Positions 1-8,163 of a DNA stretch of 64,000 bases are shown in pieces. Both the position numbers and the translations under genes were made by a program. The notes under the pieces were generated by a model that was not told the origin of the DNA, did not search any database, and saw only the letters and a list, made by a program, of their open reading frames with translations. The stretch comes from Rhodobacteraceae bacterium LNNU 3342. GTDB taxonomy: Bacteria > Pseudomonadota > Alphaproteobacteria > Rhodobacterales > Rhodobacteraceae. How positions within the stretch are numbered: the stretch's first letter is position 1; each line of letters begins with the position of its first letter. The stretch spans positions 84,027 through 148,026 of the forward strand of contig VUAW01000007.1 of NCBI GenBank assembly GCA_008711135.1, in the 5' to 3' direction.

Positions 1-541
1 GGTTGGAGGTCAGGATGACGATGGGCGGTTCGGGCGCACGGATGGTGCCCAGTTCGGGGATCGTCACCTGGAAGTCCGACAGGGCCTCCAGCAGGAAGGC
101 CTCGAACGGTTCGTCCGTTCGGTCGATTTCATCGATCAGCAGCACGGGCGGACCGCCTTCCTGCGGGCGCATCGCCTCCAGCAGCGGGCGGGGCGACAGG
201 TAGGCTTCGGAAAACAACTCGTCGGTCAGGGCGTCGCGGTTGGTAGCGCCTGTCGCCTCGGCCGTACGGATGGCGATCATCTGCCGGGCAAAGTTCCATT
301 CATAGACCGCCGCCGCCGCATCCAGCCCCTCATAGCACTGCAGCCGGATCAGGCGGCGGCCCAGCGCGGCGGCAAGGGCCTTGGCGATTTCCGTCTTGCC
401 GGTGCCGGCCTCGCCTTCCAGGAACAGCGGCCGGCCCAGCCGCAGCGCCAGAAACACCACCGTGCCCAGCGCCCGTCCGCAGACATAGTTCTGCGCCCCG
501 AGCATTCGCTGCACGTCGTCTATGGATGCGATCGCCTCCAT
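1..541 (-). CDS. MoxR-family AAA+ ATPase (partial, runs off left edge)
   Basis: The first 180 codons of a MoxR-type AAA+ ATPase are present and the C-terminus lies beyond the left edge. The ATG at 541 gives MEAIASIDDV. A Walker A motif (GEAGTGKT, residues 43-50) and a Walker B motif (LLIDEID, about residues 133-139) are visible, as is the acidic region after Walker B. MoxR ATPases usually act as chaperones that help metal-cofactor or von Willebrand-A domain partners mature, and the partner gene is normally directly downstream, which here is outside the window. The gene is divergent from the DUF421 gene across about 110 bp. The family call is firm; the client is unknown. Confidence 0.85.
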   Translation of the reverse strand, partial: MEAIASIDDVQRMLGAQNYVCGRALGTVVFLALRLGRPLFLEGEAGTGKTEIAKALAAALGRRLIRLQCYEGLDAAAAVYEWNFARQMIAIRTAEATGATNRDALTDELFSEAYLSPRPLLEAMRPQEGGPPVLLIDEIDRTDEPFEAFLLEALSDFQVTIPELGTIRAPEPPIVILTSN

Positions 542-651
542 GCCCCCTCCCGCTGCTTTTCCACATGCTGCACGAGACGCCCCGCCGGTCAAGCCCGCGG
601 AACATCGCCAGAGGCCAGAGGTTGACCCAGAGGCGGCGGGAAAGGAATGCG

Positions 652-1188
652 ATGCCCGAGGAGCTCCTTGAAGGTGCGGTGGCCCTGCTGGGCTTGGACG
701 AGGATGATCTGGGCGCGCATCACATGGCCATTCGGGCCGTTGTCGTCTTCATCTTTGCCATCTTCGTAGTGCGGATCGGGGAAAAGCGCTTCATCGGCAA
801 GAACACCGCCTTTGACGTGATCCTGGGGGTGATGCTCGGATCGGTGATCAGCCGCGCGATCACCGGTCAGTCGCCGTTCTTTCCCACGCTCGTGGCGGCG
901 GTCGTGCTGGTGGGCCTGCACTGGATCTTTGCCCGGCTTTCGTTCAGCGCCGGATGGATCGGCACGCTGATCAAGGGCAGCCCGCGGGTGCTGATCCGCG
1001 ATGGCAAGATCGACTGGGACGCCATGCGCCGCAGTCACCTGAGCGAGAACGACCTGCTGAGCGCCCTGCGCCTGCGCGAGGGGATGGAGGACTGGTCCGA
1101 GGTCAAGGAGGCCCGGCTGGAACGCAACGGCGAGATCAGCGTGATCCGCCGCCCTCCGGAAGACCACCCTCGCGCTTCAGAAAACTGA
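652..1188 (+). CDS. DUF421 / YetF-domain membrane protein
   Basis: A 178-residue protein of the DUF421 (YetF/YcaP) family. Three hydrophobic segments (about residues 24-43, 53-70 and 77-92) precede a cytoplasmic YetF-type domain with the family-like stretch LIRDGKIDW. The function of the family is not established. I chose the ATG at 652, preceded by AAAGGA, because the upstream in-frame extension is basic and lacks family character. The 3' end overlaps the convergent ureG gene by 53 bp, so both genes use the same DNA on opposite strands for their C-termini. Confidence 0.8.
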   Translation: MPEELLEGAVALLGLDEDDLGAHHMAIRAVVVFIFAIFVVRIGEKRFIGKNTAFDVILGVMLGSVISRAITGQSPFFPTLVAAVVLVGLHWIFARLSFSAGWIGTLIKGSPRVLIRDGKIDWDAMRRSHLSENDLLSALRLREGMEDWSEVKEARLERNGEISVIRRPPEDHPRASEN

Positions 1189-1765
1189 CGATTTGATCGA
1201 CACCCTTGCCTTGGCGCAGACTTGCCATGACGAAGGGCCGCTGCCCCCGCGCGGCGGCGGCGTCGCTTTCCAGCAGATCGGGGTCCACGCCCACATGGGG
1301 GGCAAGATCGACCTTGTTGATGACCAGAAGGTCGGACCGCGTCACCCCCGGCCCCTTTTTCCGGGGAATGTCCTGCCCTGCCGCCGTGTCGATGACATAG
1401 ATCGCAAGGTCTGCAAGTTCCGGGCTGAAGGTGGCCGCCAGGTTGTCCCCGCCGGATTCGATCAGGATGACGTCCAGATCCGGAAATGCGCTGCGCAGGT
1501 CGGCCACGGCAGCAAGGTTGATGCTCGCGTCCTCGCGGATCGCTGTGTGGGGGCAACCGCCGGTTTCCACCCCCCGGATGCGTTCCAGCGGCAGCGCCTG
1601 CGCCCGCATCAGGTATTCGGCATCCTCGCGCGTGTAGATGTCGTTGGTGATGACCGCCACTGAATAGCTGTCCCGAAGCGCCCGGCAGAGCTGTTCCGTC
1701 AGCGTCGTCTTGCCGGCGCCGACGGGGCCGCCGATGCCGACCCGCAGGGGTCCGTTCATGCTCAT
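1136..1765 (-). CDS. ureG: Urease accessory GTPase UreG
   Basis: UreG is the SIMIBI-class GTPase that couples GTP hydrolysis to nickel delivery into apo-urease, working with UreD/UreF and receiving nickel from UreE. The 209-residue protein has the normal length. Visible motifs are the P-loop GGPVGAGKT (residues 12-20), the conserved nickel-binding CPH motif (71-73), the SGGDNL motif (about 104-109) and the NKVD guanine-specificity motif (150-153). Its start overlaps the ureF stop by 4 bp, so the two are translationally coupled. It is the last gene of the cluster and its C-terminal codons overlap the convergent DUF421 gene. Confidence 0.97.
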   Translation of the reverse strand: MSMNGPLRVGIGGPVGAGKTTLTEQLCRALRDSYSVAVITNDIYTREDAEYLMRAQALPLERIRGVETGGCPHTAIREDASINLAAVADLRSAFPDLDVILIESGGDNLAATFSPELADLAIYVIDTAAGQDIPRKKGPGVTRSDLLVINKVDLAPHVGVDPDLLESDAAAARGQRPFVMASLRQGKGVDQIVSFLKREGGLPEGGGSR

Positions 1766-2397
1766 GTCCTGAAGATCCTTACTTCCATGGTTTCGTGGCG
1801 CATCGCGGCAAGATCGCCGCGCATCGCGCCGCCGCCCAGATCGTCGATGCTTGCCGCCGCGGCCTCATCCGCCAAGGCGCTGATGCAAGGATGCAGGCCG
1901 GCCAGCACCTTCTGCCCCTCGGTCTGGCCAAGGGGGATGAACCGCACCCCCGCCTGCACGAGGTTGGAGGCGAAGGCATGGAGATAGAGCGACACCACCG
2001 TCACCGGCGCAAGACCAAGGGCGCGCGCGGCAGCGCCCAGCGCCACCGGATAGGGCATCGGCGGCCAGTCATCCCCAGTCAGCCGATTGGTGACGGCAAG
2101 GAAGGCACGGCCCTGTTCCATGCTTTCCACCAGCCGTTCGCGCGACGCCGCCAGGGCCTGCGCCAGTGCGGCAAGGGCCGGAATGTCCGCCCCTTCAGCC
2201 AGGCACTGCGCGATCAGGATCGCGTCATTGCGCCCAGCGCCAAAGCGCAGCGTCTCCTCGATCCACGGCGCAAGCGTGGGGGCATCCCGCAGTTCGCCCG
2301 CCGCGATGGCCCATTCCAACCCATGGGAATAGGCAAAGCCACCCACCGGAAAGGCAGGGGAAAGCCATTGCACAAGCGTCAGAAGCGGGTCGGCCAA
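1762..2397 (-). CDS. ureF: Urease accessory protein UreF
   Basis: UreF is the helical accessory protein that bridges UreD and UreG on apo-urease and gates activation. The 211-residue protein begins [19 protein letters not shown]; the '[17 protein letters not shown]' region is the family's recognisable N-terminus. It lies between ureE (3 bp spacing) and ureG (4-bp overlap) in a tight minus-strand operon. The length is slightly short for the family but within range. There is no sign of disruption. Confidence 0.95.
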   Translation of the reverse strand: MADPLLTLVQWLSPAFPVGGFAYSHGLEWAIAAGELRDAPTLAPWIEETLRFGAGRNDAILIAQCLAEGADIPALAALAQALAASRERLVESMEQGRAFLAVTNRLTGDDWPPMPYPVALGAAARALGLAPVTVVSLYLHAFASNLVQAGVRFIPLGQTEGQKVLAGLHPCISALADEAAAASIDDLGGGAMRGDLAAMRHETMEVRIFRT

Positions 2398-2400
2398 GGT

Positions 2401-2940
2401 TTAGTCTTCGCCATCCTCTTCAGAAAGATGGTGATGAAAGGCATGGTGCTGCACGTGGTGGTGATGCCCGTGGTCATGGTCATGCCCGTGATCGTGGCCC
2501 ATGGTGCGACCGTGACCATAAGCGCCGCCTTCAGGGCGGAAGGGGGCGGTGACCTCGGCCACCTCTGCCCCCAAGCGGCGCAGCATGTCGGCCAGAACAT
2601 GATCCTGCCGGATCAGCAGGCGGTCATTTTCGACCTGGCAAGGGGTGTGGCGGTTGCCGATATGCCATGCCAGCCGCGCGAGCGAGGGACCCGTCACCTG
2701 TAGCAGCGGTTCCTCGGCGGCAACCACCTCGATCAGGCGGCCGTCAGAAAGCTCAAGCGCGTCGCCATGGGAAAGGTTCGTGGTTTCCGGCAGGTCCACC
2801 ATGAAGCTGTCGCCGTGCACGGTGGTCAGCCGCTTGCGGCGCAGGAAGCGTTCGTCATAGCCCAGCACCACCTGGTCGGCGGCGTCGACCCAGCTTCCGG
2901 CAAGGCGCACCATCTGCGCGGTAGGGTCGGTGTTCGTCAT
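2401..2940 (-). CDS. ureE: Urease nickel metallochaperone UreE with His-rich tail
   Basis: UreE binds nickel and passes it to UreG. The 179-residue protein has the two-domain UreE body followed by a C-terminal tail (about residues 142-179) with 15 histidines in 'GHDHGHDHDH' and 'HHHH' runs, ending in an acidic SEEDGED. Such tails store several nickel ions in characterised UreE proteins. The start ATG at 2940 has GGAGG eight bases upstream. It heads the ureEFG part of the cluster, which is separated from ureC by a gene on the other strand, so it probably has its own promoter (see 3538-3566). Confidence 0.95.
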   Translation of the reverse strand: MTNTDPTAQMVRLAGSWVDAADQVVLGYDERFLRRKRLTTVHGDSFMVDLPETTNLSHGDALELSDGRLIEVVAAEEPLLQVTGPSLARLAWHIGNRHTPCQVENDRLLIRQDHVLADMLRRLGAEVAEVTAPFRPEGGAYGHGRTMGHDHGHDHDHGHHHHVQHHAFHHHLSEEDGED

Positions 2941-3080
2941 GCTGGCCTCCGTCGTTGTCTGTTGATCTTACGGCTTGTTTCCGCCGATGCAACCCGGACG
3001 CGGCCTGCCCTTAGCGGAACATTAACCGAACGGTGGCAGGGTTGGCCTTATTCAGATTCGACGCGCGAAAGGAGTGGCAA

Positions 3081-3359
3081 ATGGACCTTCGTCAGGCGGT
3101 AGAGGAACTCGCCGATGTGCAGGCGGAACTGGCGCGTCTGCGGGCCCGCCAGGCCGAGCTGGAGGAGATGTTCCTGTCCGGCCCCGCCCGGGTGGAAGGT
3201 CCCTGCCATATCGTCGAGGTCGAGGAGATCCGCTGCAACCTGTTCGATCGCGCCCGCCTGCCCGAGGAGGTGCTGACCAACCCTTCCTACTATCGCGTCA
3301 GCCACCGCAAAGAGATCGTGGTCACGCCCCGGTCCCTGCAGCGGATGGGGCATGCCTGA
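3081..3359 (+). CDS. Small conserved-looking protein of unknown function inside the urease cluster
   Basis: A 92-residue ORF starting MDLRQAVEEL with a good Shine-Dalgarno (AAAGGAG, 3069-3075). Residues 1-35 form a predicted coiled coil rich in E, L, A and R; the second half contains NPSYYRVSHRKEIVVTP and has no metal-ligand pattern. I do not recognise a family. It is the only plus-strand gene between ureE and ureC, and thus breaks an otherwise collinear urease operon. Any transcript reading from ureC or from the minus-strand promoter at 3538-3566 into ureE is antisense to it. A non-urease function is as likely as an accessory one. Confidence 0.6.
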   Translation: MDLRQAVEELADVQAELARLRARQAELEEMFLSGPARVEGPCHIVEVEEIRCNLFDRARLPEEVLTNPSYYRVSHRKEIVVTPRSLQRMGHA

Positions 3360-3537
3360 AGAAGCAAGGTCGAACCAGCCTGCGGAACCCGCCCGCAGCA
3401 GATGACCAAAAGGGGCTGTGTCACCTCTGAGACCATTGCTGTAAAAGAGCGGGGATCCAGAGCGAGCGACCCCTTCGGCACCGAACCGGCCGTCGCCTGA
3501 ATTTCGGCGGATGTCGGGCCAGCAGTAACCCGCCGCG

Positions 3538-3566
3538 ATGACAGCCGCCCTTAACGCAGTTGTCAA
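3538..3566 (-). promoter_or_regulatory. Candidate sigma-70 promoter upstream of ureEFG
   Basis: On the minus strand a perfect -35 TTGACA (3561-3566) is followed after exactly 17 bases by TGTCAT (3538-3543; 4 of 6 matches to TATAAT). It lies between the ureC stop and ureE and points toward ureE. A transcript starting near 3531 would carry a leader of about 590 nt antisense to the 92-codon gene. This rests on sequence match only. The rest of 3360-3611 contains no convincing gene. Confidence 0.4.
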
Positions 3567-3611
3567 TTCGAAGTGCCACTGCCCCCTAACGAATGACTTC
3601 GGTTACTGCGG

Positions 3612-5321
3612 CTAGAACAGGAAATACCGCTGCGCCAGGGGAAGCTCCCGCGCCGGTTCGCAGGTCAGAAGCTCTCCGTCCGCGCGCACTTCGTAGGTTT
3701 CGGGATTGACCTCGATTCGGGGCATCGCGTCGTTCAGGCGCATGTCGCGCTTGCCGATCCCGCGGGTGCCACTGACGGCGACAAGGTCCTTGGCCAGCCC
3801 AAGCTGTGCACCTACCCCGGCTTCGACCGCGCCACCCGACGCGAAGATCACCGCCGACCTTTCCACCGACCGGCCCATCGCGCCGAACATCGGTCGGGAA
3901 TAAACCGGCTGCGGCGTCGGGATAGAGGCGTTCGGATCGCCCATCTGCGCCATGGCGATGGTCCCGCCCACCAGAACCATGTCGGGCTTTACGCCGAAGA
4001 ACGCCGGCGACCAGAGCACCAGGTCCGCGCGCTTGCCTTCCTCGATAGAACCGATGTGCCGGGAGATTCCGTGCGCGACGGCAGGATTGATCGTGTATTT
4101 CGCGATGTAGCGGCGAACCCGAAAGTTGTCGTTGTCGCCGGTTTCCTCGGCCAGGCGGCCGCGCTGCTGCTTCATCTTGTGGGCGGTCTGCCAGGTGCGG
4201 ATGATCACCTCGCCCACCCGCCCCATTGCCTGGCTGTCGGACGAGATAATCGAGAACGCGCCCATGTCGTGCAGGATATCTTCGGCTGCGATGGTCTCGC
4301 GCCGGATGCGGCTTTCGGCAAAGGCCACATCCTCGGGGATCGACTTGTCGAGGTGGTGACAGACCATGAGCATGTCGAGATGCTCTTCAATCGTGTTCAC
4401 CGTGTAAGGCATCGTCGGGTTCGTCGAGCTTGGGATGACGTTCGGATGGCTGACGACCTTGATGATGTCGGGGGCATGTCCGCCGCCCGCGCCTTCGGTA
4501 TGGAAGGCGTGGATGGTGCGGTCGCCGATGGCGGCCAGCGTGTTTTCGACAAAGCCGGATTCGTTCAGCGTGTCGGTGTGGATCATCACCTGCACGTCCA
4601 GATCATCGGCCACGGACAGGCAGCAGTCGATGGCGCCGGGGGTGGTGCCCCAGTCCTCGTGCAGTTTCAGGGCGCAGACGCCGGCCTGCACCTGTTCGAC
4701 CAGCGCGGGCGGAAGGCTCGCGTTGCCCTTGCCCGACAGGCCGACGTTCACCGGCACCGCATCCAGCGCCTGCATCATCCGCCCGATGTGCCAAGGCCCC
4801 GGCGTGCAGGTGGTGGCGAGCGTGCCATGCGCTGGGCCTGTTCCGCCGCCCAGCATCGTCGTGATGCCGGAATGCAGCGCATCATCGACCTGTTGCGGGC
4901 AAATGAAGTGAATATGCGCGTCGAACCCGCCGGCGGTCAGGATGCGCCCCTCGCCCGCGATGATTTCAGTCCCCGGGCCGACGACGATGTTGACCGCCGG
5001 CTGAGTGTCCGGATTGCCCGCCTTGCCGATCCGTTCGATCCGCCCGTCACGCAGGCCCACATCTGCTTTGTAGATGCCGGTATGGTCCAGGATCAGCGCG
5101 TTGGTGATGACCGTGTCCATCGCACCTTCGGCCCGGGTTGCCTGCGATTGGCCCATCCCGTCGCGGATGACCTTGCCGCCGCCGAACTTGACCTCTTCGC
5201 CATAGGTGGTCAGGTCGCGCTCCACCTCGATGATGAGGTCGGTGTCGGCCAGCCGCAGCCTGTCGCCGGTCGTGGGGCCATACATGTCCGCATAGGCGGC
5301 GCGGGAAATCCTTGCGGGCAT
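3612..5321 (-). CDS. ureC: Urease alpha subunit (catalytic)
   Basis: The catalytic subunit of nickel urease (urea + water to ammonia and carbamate) in the cytoplasm. The 569-residue length is standard. The di-nickel ligands are present: H136 and H138 (HIH), the carbamylated lysine K219 in LKLHED, H248 and H274, and D362 (SSDSQAMG). The flap C321-H322-H323 is also intact. It is followed on the left by the interrupting plus-strand gene and preceded by a 111-codon ORF that ends 9 bp upstream of its start. Nothing in it looks degenerate, so the enzyme should be active. Confidence 0.99.
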   Translation of the reverse strand: MPARISRAAYADMYGPTTGDRLRLADTDLIIEVERDLTTYGEEVKFGGGKVIRDGMGQSQATRAEGAMDTVITNALILDHTGIYKADVGLRDGRIERIGKAGNPDTQPAVNIVVGPGTEIIAGEGRILTAGGFDAHIHFICPQQVDDALHSGITTMLGGGTGPAHGTLATTCTPGPWHIGRMMQALDAVPVNVGLSGKGNASLPPALVEQVQAGVCALKLHEDWGTTPGAIDCCLSVADDLDVQVMIHTDTLNESGFVENTLAAIGDRTIHAFHTEGAGGGHAPDIIKVVSHPNVIPSSTNPTMPYTVNTIEEHLDMLMVCHHLDKSIPEDVAFAESRIRRETIAAEDILHDMGAFSIISSDSQAMGRVGEVIIRTWQTAHKMKQQRGRLAEETGDNDNFRVRRYIAKYTINPAVAHGISRHIGSIEEGKRADLVLWSPAFFGVKPDMVLVGGTIAMAQMGDPNASIPTPQPVYSRPMFGAMGRSVERSAVIFASGGAVEAGVGAQLGLAKDLVAVSGTRGIGKRDMRLNDAMPRIEVNPETYEVRADGELLTCEPARELPLAQRYFLF

Positions 5322-5330
5322 TCGATCCTC

Positions 5331-5666
5331 TTACTTGCGGGGCTTCGGCGGTGTCAGGGACAGCGGCCCCGCCTTGGTCAGCCGCGCGACATTGGCGGTG
5401 GTCTTGCGCCGCAGCGGCTTGATGATGGCCTGCGTCACAAGATCGGGCCGGTCGCCCCGGGCGTGGGCCAGCATGCCGGCCCGCGCGGCATGGGCAAAGG
5501 CCGCCTGCTTTTCCGCCACCATGCGCAGATTTTCACCGGGGGGAGAGGTCCACATCCCCATCGCGCCAAGGCAGCGCAGAGCGATGACGGCCTGGGCCTC
5601 TGCCATGAGGCTCCAGACGGCGAAGCCAGCCCGCCAGAGGTCGATCGGTGTCGCAACGCCCTTCAT
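5331..5666 (-). CDS. Small protein between ureB and ureC, function unknown
   Basis: A 111-residue ORF ([10 protein letters not shown]...) whose ATGA start overlaps the ureB stop by 4 bp and which ends 9 bp before ureC, so it is cotranslated with urease structural genes. The N-terminal half is hydrophobic and Met/Ala-rich ([20 protein letters not shown]); the C-terminus is basic and Pro/Lys-rich. From memory it resembles a small Rhodobacterales family often labelled 'antifreeze protein', a label I would not trust. It has no metal-binding motif. A role in urease assembly is inferred from position only. Confidence 0.7.
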   Translation of the reverse strand: MKGVATPIDLWRAGFAVWSLMAEAQAVIALRCLGAMGMWTSPPGENLRMVAEKQAAFAHAARAGMLAHARGDRPDLVTQAIIKPLRRKTTANVARLTKAGPLSLTPPKPRK

Positions 5667-5968
5667 AGCGGCCCCATCACGGCTTGGTTGAATCCGAACA
5701 CCCGCCGCGCCCCTTGCAGGGGGACCAGCGTAACTTCGCGCGTCTGGCCGGGTTCGAACCGGACGGCGGTGCCTGCCGGGATGTCGAGCCGCCAGCCGCG
5801 GGCTGCATCCCGGTCGAACGAAAGGCCCGTATTGGTTTCGGCGAAATGATAGTGGCTTCCGACCTGAACCGGACGATCGCCGGTGTTGGATACAGAAAGC
5901 ACCCGCACCTCTTGCCCGTCGTTCAGGATGATGTCGCCGTCGGCTGGGAAGACCTCGCCGGGGATCAT
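5663..5968 (-). CDS. ureB: Urease beta subunit
   Basis: The 101-residue beta chain of the alpha-beta-gamma urease trimer. The start MIPGEVF is the family's usual N-terminus, and the conserved [11 protein letters not shown] stretch is present near the middle. An in-frame extension upstream exists but overlaps a 35-codon ORF and has no family character, so I take the ATG at 5968. Its start overlaps the small ORF's stop (ATGA) and its stop overlaps the following 111-codon ORF, making a chain of 4-bp translational couplings. Confidence 0.97.
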   Translation of the reverse strand: MIPGEVFPADGDIILNDGQEVRVLSVSNTGDRPVQVGSHYHFAETNTGLSFDRDAARGWRLDIPAGTAVRFEPGQTREVTLVPLQGARRVFGFNQAVMGPL

Positions 5969-6072
5969 CGGCGCGGTTCCCGGACGCGGACCGGAATGGG
6001 AATCGGCTGGGGCGCCGGGGCTGCGATACTGTCGATCAGGTCGATCAGCCGGGTCAAAATCCTGTGGAGCAT
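5965..6072 (-). CDS. Candidate 35-residue micro-protein between ureA and ureB
   Basis: A short ORF ([15 protein letters not shown]...) fills the ureA-ureB gap. It has a clear Shine-Dalgarno (AAAGGATC) eight bases before its ATG, and its TGA overlaps the ureB ATG. The first 18 residues would form an amphipathic helix; the rest is a proline-rich basic tail ([11 protein letters not shown]). It may be a real micro-protein or only a translational relay that couples ureB to ureA. I know no family for it. Confidence 0.45.
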   Translation of the reverse strand: MLHRILTRLIDLIDSIAAPAPQPIPIPVRVREPRR

Positions 6073-6084
6073 GGGCAGATCCTT

Positions 6085-6387
6085 TCAGCGGATCGGGTGG
6101 TGGACCGTGACAAGCTTGGTGCCGTCGGGGAACGTCGCCTCGACCTGCACGTCGTGGATCATCTCGGCGATGCCGGGCATGCACTGGTCGGCGCGCACGA
6201 CATGGGCGCCGGTTTCCATGAGGTCAGCGACGGTGCGGCCGTCGCGGGCGCCCTCAACCACGAAATCGGTGATGAGCGCGATGGCTTCGGGGTGGTTGAG
6301 CTTGACGCCTCGTTCAAGACGATTGCGCGCGACCATGGCTGCAACGCTGACCAGAAGCTTGTCCCTTTCGCGCGGCGTCAGGTTCAT
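6085..6387 (-). CDS. ureA: Urease gamma subunit
   Basis: The 100-residue gamma chain of urease. It begins MNLTPREKDKL-like (here [14 protein letters not shown]) and contains the conserved [10 protein letters not shown] and [17 protein letters not shown] segments. The length is standard. It sits 12 bp downstream of ureD in the same minus-strand operon and is followed by the 35-codon ORF and ureB. Separate gamma and beta genes are typical of bacterial ureases. Confidence 0.98.
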   Translation of the reverse strand: MNLTPRERDKLLVSVAAMVARNRLERGVKLNHPEAIALITDFVVEGARDGRTVADLMETGAHVVRADQCMPGIAEMIHDVQVEATFPDGTKLVTVHHPIR

Positions 6388-6399
6388 TCGGTTCCTTTC

Positions 6400-7215
6400 C
6401 TAGATCTGCCAGACACGCGGCAAGGGCCGCCCGTCCCGCAGCACAAGCAATACCTGCGCCACAGCCCGTTTCAAGGGCAAGCTGTCCGGCGCCATCAGCC
6501 GCACCACGCAGCGCCCGGCCCAGGCCGAGGCCGCGGCCTCGATCCCTTCGGGCAGCGCGGCGCGGACTGGGGCCAGCGCATCCTCGGCCCCCGGGGCGGC
6601 GAGGACAATCGTGGCCAGCGCGCGTTGGGTTCCCGTGGTTGCCGCACGGCCCAGCGCCGCGCCCGTCAGCCGCAGCGGTTCGACCAGCAGCGGCTGACCG
6701 TCGCGTCGGATTTCCCGCCAGTCCGTCAGCGTCAAGCTTTGCAGCGTCTCGCCCATCGCGGCGCGGCCCAGAACGATCATTTCTGCCATCAGGAAGGTGG
6801 CGTCGCCGGTCAGATCGGCAATGGTGCGGCGGCAGAGGCTGCTGCGGTCGAAAAGGATGGTCTCCTGCGGCAACCAGTCGAGCCGCCCGCCCTGCCCGAC
6901 GCGAAAATCTACCCGAAGCTCTGCCCGTCCTGCGGCGCTGGCATAGGCGCGTTCCGCCGTCTGCGTCGTAGCCACCGCCGTGGCACCGGGTCCAAGGTCA
7001 AGACCAAAGCTCAGCCGGTCGCCGCCGGTCAGCCCGCCAGAGGTATTGAGGAACACGACCTCTGGCACCGGGCCATGGCTGCGCGGCAGAATCACCTTGG
7101 CCGAACCGACCTGCCGCAGCGTGCCTAACCGCACCCGCCCCTGCTGAAGCGACAGGCTTGCAAACCCCTCGCCCCGGCTGCGCTGGAGCATTCCTGTTAC
7201 GCTGCCATCCGGCAT
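6400..7215 (-). CDS. ureD: Urease accessory protein UreD (UreH)
   Basis: UreD is the scaffold that binds apo-urease and recruits UreF and UreG for nickel insertion. The family motif FLNTSGGLTGGDRL and the segments TTQTAERAYAS and LDWLPQETILFD are present. A longer in-frame reading to 7347 exists, but I take the ATG at 7215 because it gives 271 residues, the family length, has GGGGACAGG upstream and lies about 20 bases from a candidate promoter. It is the first gene of the ureD-A-B-C transcription unit. Confidence 0.95.
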   Translation of the reverse strand: MPDGSVTGMLQRSRGEGFASLSLQQGRVRLGTLRQVGSAKVILPRSHGPVPEVVFLNTSGGLTGGDRLSFGLDLGPGATAVATTQTAERAYASAAGRAELRVDFRVGQGGRLDWLPQETILFDRSSLCRRTIADLTGDATFLMAEMIVLGRAAMGETLQSLTLTDWREIRRDGQPLLVEPLRLTGAALGRAATTGTQRALATIVLAAPGAEDALAPVRAALPEGIEAAASAWAGRCVVRLMAPDSLPLKRAVAQVLLVLRDGRPLPRVWQI

Positions 7216-7243
7216 ACCTGTCCCCGCGATCAACGGCTCCGAG

Positions 7244-7270
7244 CTTATACTGCGCCTTCCGCCGCGCCAA
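7244..7270 (-). promoter_or_regulatory. Candidate promoter of the ureDABC unit
   Basis: On the minus strand TATAAG (7244-7249; 5 of 6) is preceded by TTGGCG (7265-7270) with a 15-bp spacer, slightly short. Transcription would start about 22 bases before the ureD ATG at 7215, which fits that start choice. I see no obvious nitrogen-control (NtrC) site. The remainder of 7271-7442 holds no gene I can support. Confidence 0.35.
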
Positions 7271-7442
7271 GGGTGGGCCCCGGGGGAACCAAGGCATGCG
7301 CTGGCGGGTTTCCCATCGAACGGGCGAACCGCCTGAAAAAGCGGCACGGTGCGAACATCCGGTGGCAGGTTTTCGCGCGCCTTTGGCCACAGGTTGTGAC
7401 GGCCGCACCCCTGCGCTAGGTCGCGCCCGGAGGAATGACACG

Positions 7443-8108
7443 ATGAGGAAAGAGATCCCGATGACTTGCCTGCCGCGCCTTGCAGCCCTTGCTGTGCTTC
7501 TTTCGACGGCCAGCCCGGCGCTGGCCCAGCAGGATCCCTCGACAGGATTTCCGCTTCCGCCGGGGACTGAAGGCGGCGGGACGGCCGTGCAGGGCGAAAT
7601 GGGCATCGGCGGCAGGGGCGAAGGCACCAGCGGCGAAGGCGTCATGACGGAACCCGGGCAAGAGACTGGGCAGCAGGATCAGCAGCCGCAGCCAGCTCCG
7701 CAGCAGGCCCAGCCACAGGCGCAGGGCGGCGACCTGAGCGAGGCCGCCACCGATCCCGGACTTGCCTCCGAAGGCGGGCTGGAGCGGCCGGAGGGCAGCG
7801 TCGGCGACTGGCTGCCCCCCGCAATCGAGTTCCCCGAGGATATGCAGGTGGTGATTGACAGCGCGGTCGGGTCCTCTACCCGGTTGCTTCAGTTTTCAAC
7901 CCGCGAGGATGCCGAGGCTCTGATCGCCCGCTGGCGCGACGCCCTGCGGCAGACAGGCTGGCAGGTCGATCCCTCGCCCGAGATGATAGAAAACCAGCAG
8001 ATCCTGTTTTCAGGCCCCGGGATCGGCAGCGCGCAGGTGATCATCATTCCGTCGCAATCCGACGGGGCGCAGGTGATCCAGATCGACGCGTCGCTGAACC
8101 TCGAATAG
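7443..8108 (+). CDS. Secreted Gln/Pro-rich protein of unknown function
   Basis: A 221-residue protein with a Sec signal peptide (MRKEIPMTCLPRLAALAVLL, cleavage probably after ALA-Q near residue 27). It continues with a low-complexity Gly/Gln/Pro region (residues about 30-100, including QQDQQPQPAPQQAQ). A compact C-terminal domain follows, with LLQFSTREDAEALIARWRD, like a small periplasmic alpha/beta domain. The start at 7443 follows CGGAGGAA; the longer upstream reading frame is not protein-like. I recognise no family. It is divergent from ureD and upstream of pyrC, but neither neighbour explains it. Confidence 0.7.
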   Translation: MRKEIPMTCLPRLAALAVLLSTASPALAQQDPSTGFPLPPGTEGGGTAVQGEMGIGGRGEGTSGEGVMTEPGQETGQQDQQPQPAPQQAQPQAQGGDLSEAATDPGLASEGGLERPEGSVGDWLPPAIEFPEDMQVVIDSAVGSSTRLLQFSTREDAEALIARWRDALRQTGWQVDPSPEMIENQQILFSGPGIGSAQVIIIPSQSDGAQVIQIDASLNLE

Positions 8109-8109
8109 A

Positions 8110-8160
8110 CCCCTCGCCATCGCGGGCCAAACGGTGTAACGGGGCCCGAAACGCGAGGGG
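8110..8160 (+). promoter_or_regulatory. Nested hairpin covering the pyrC Shine-Dalgarno
   Basis: The 55 bp before pyrC form two nested perfect stems: outer CCCCTCGC (8110-8117) with GCGAGGGG (8153-8160), inner CGGGCC (8123-8128) with GGCCCG (8143-8148). The right outer arm contains GAGGGG, which is the pyrC Shine-Dalgarno, so the folded RNA would hide the ribosome site. Enterobacterial pyrC is controlled by CTP through just such a hairpin, but any equivalence here is inferred. A terminator for the upstream gene is the alternative, though no U-tract follows. Confidence 0.4.
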
Positions 8161-8163
8161 ATC

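Noticed and set aside
3409..3600. Possible insertion-sequence end (GGGGCTGTGTCAC...) between the 92-codon gene and ureC
   Set aside because: I could not find a matching inverted end, target duplication or transposase remnant, so I do not call a mobile element.
4056..5849. 597-codon open frame on the plus strand opposite ureC
   Set aside because: It is antisense to an intact ureC with all catalytic residues, has a His/Arg/Asp-rich composition typical of high-GC shadow frames, and shows no motif.
1136..7215. Direct regulatory link between urease genes and the guanidine riboswitch
   Set aside because: Guanidine breakdown can yield urea, but the two loci are about 50 kb apart and no ACGR-loop hairpin pair occurs near the urease genes.
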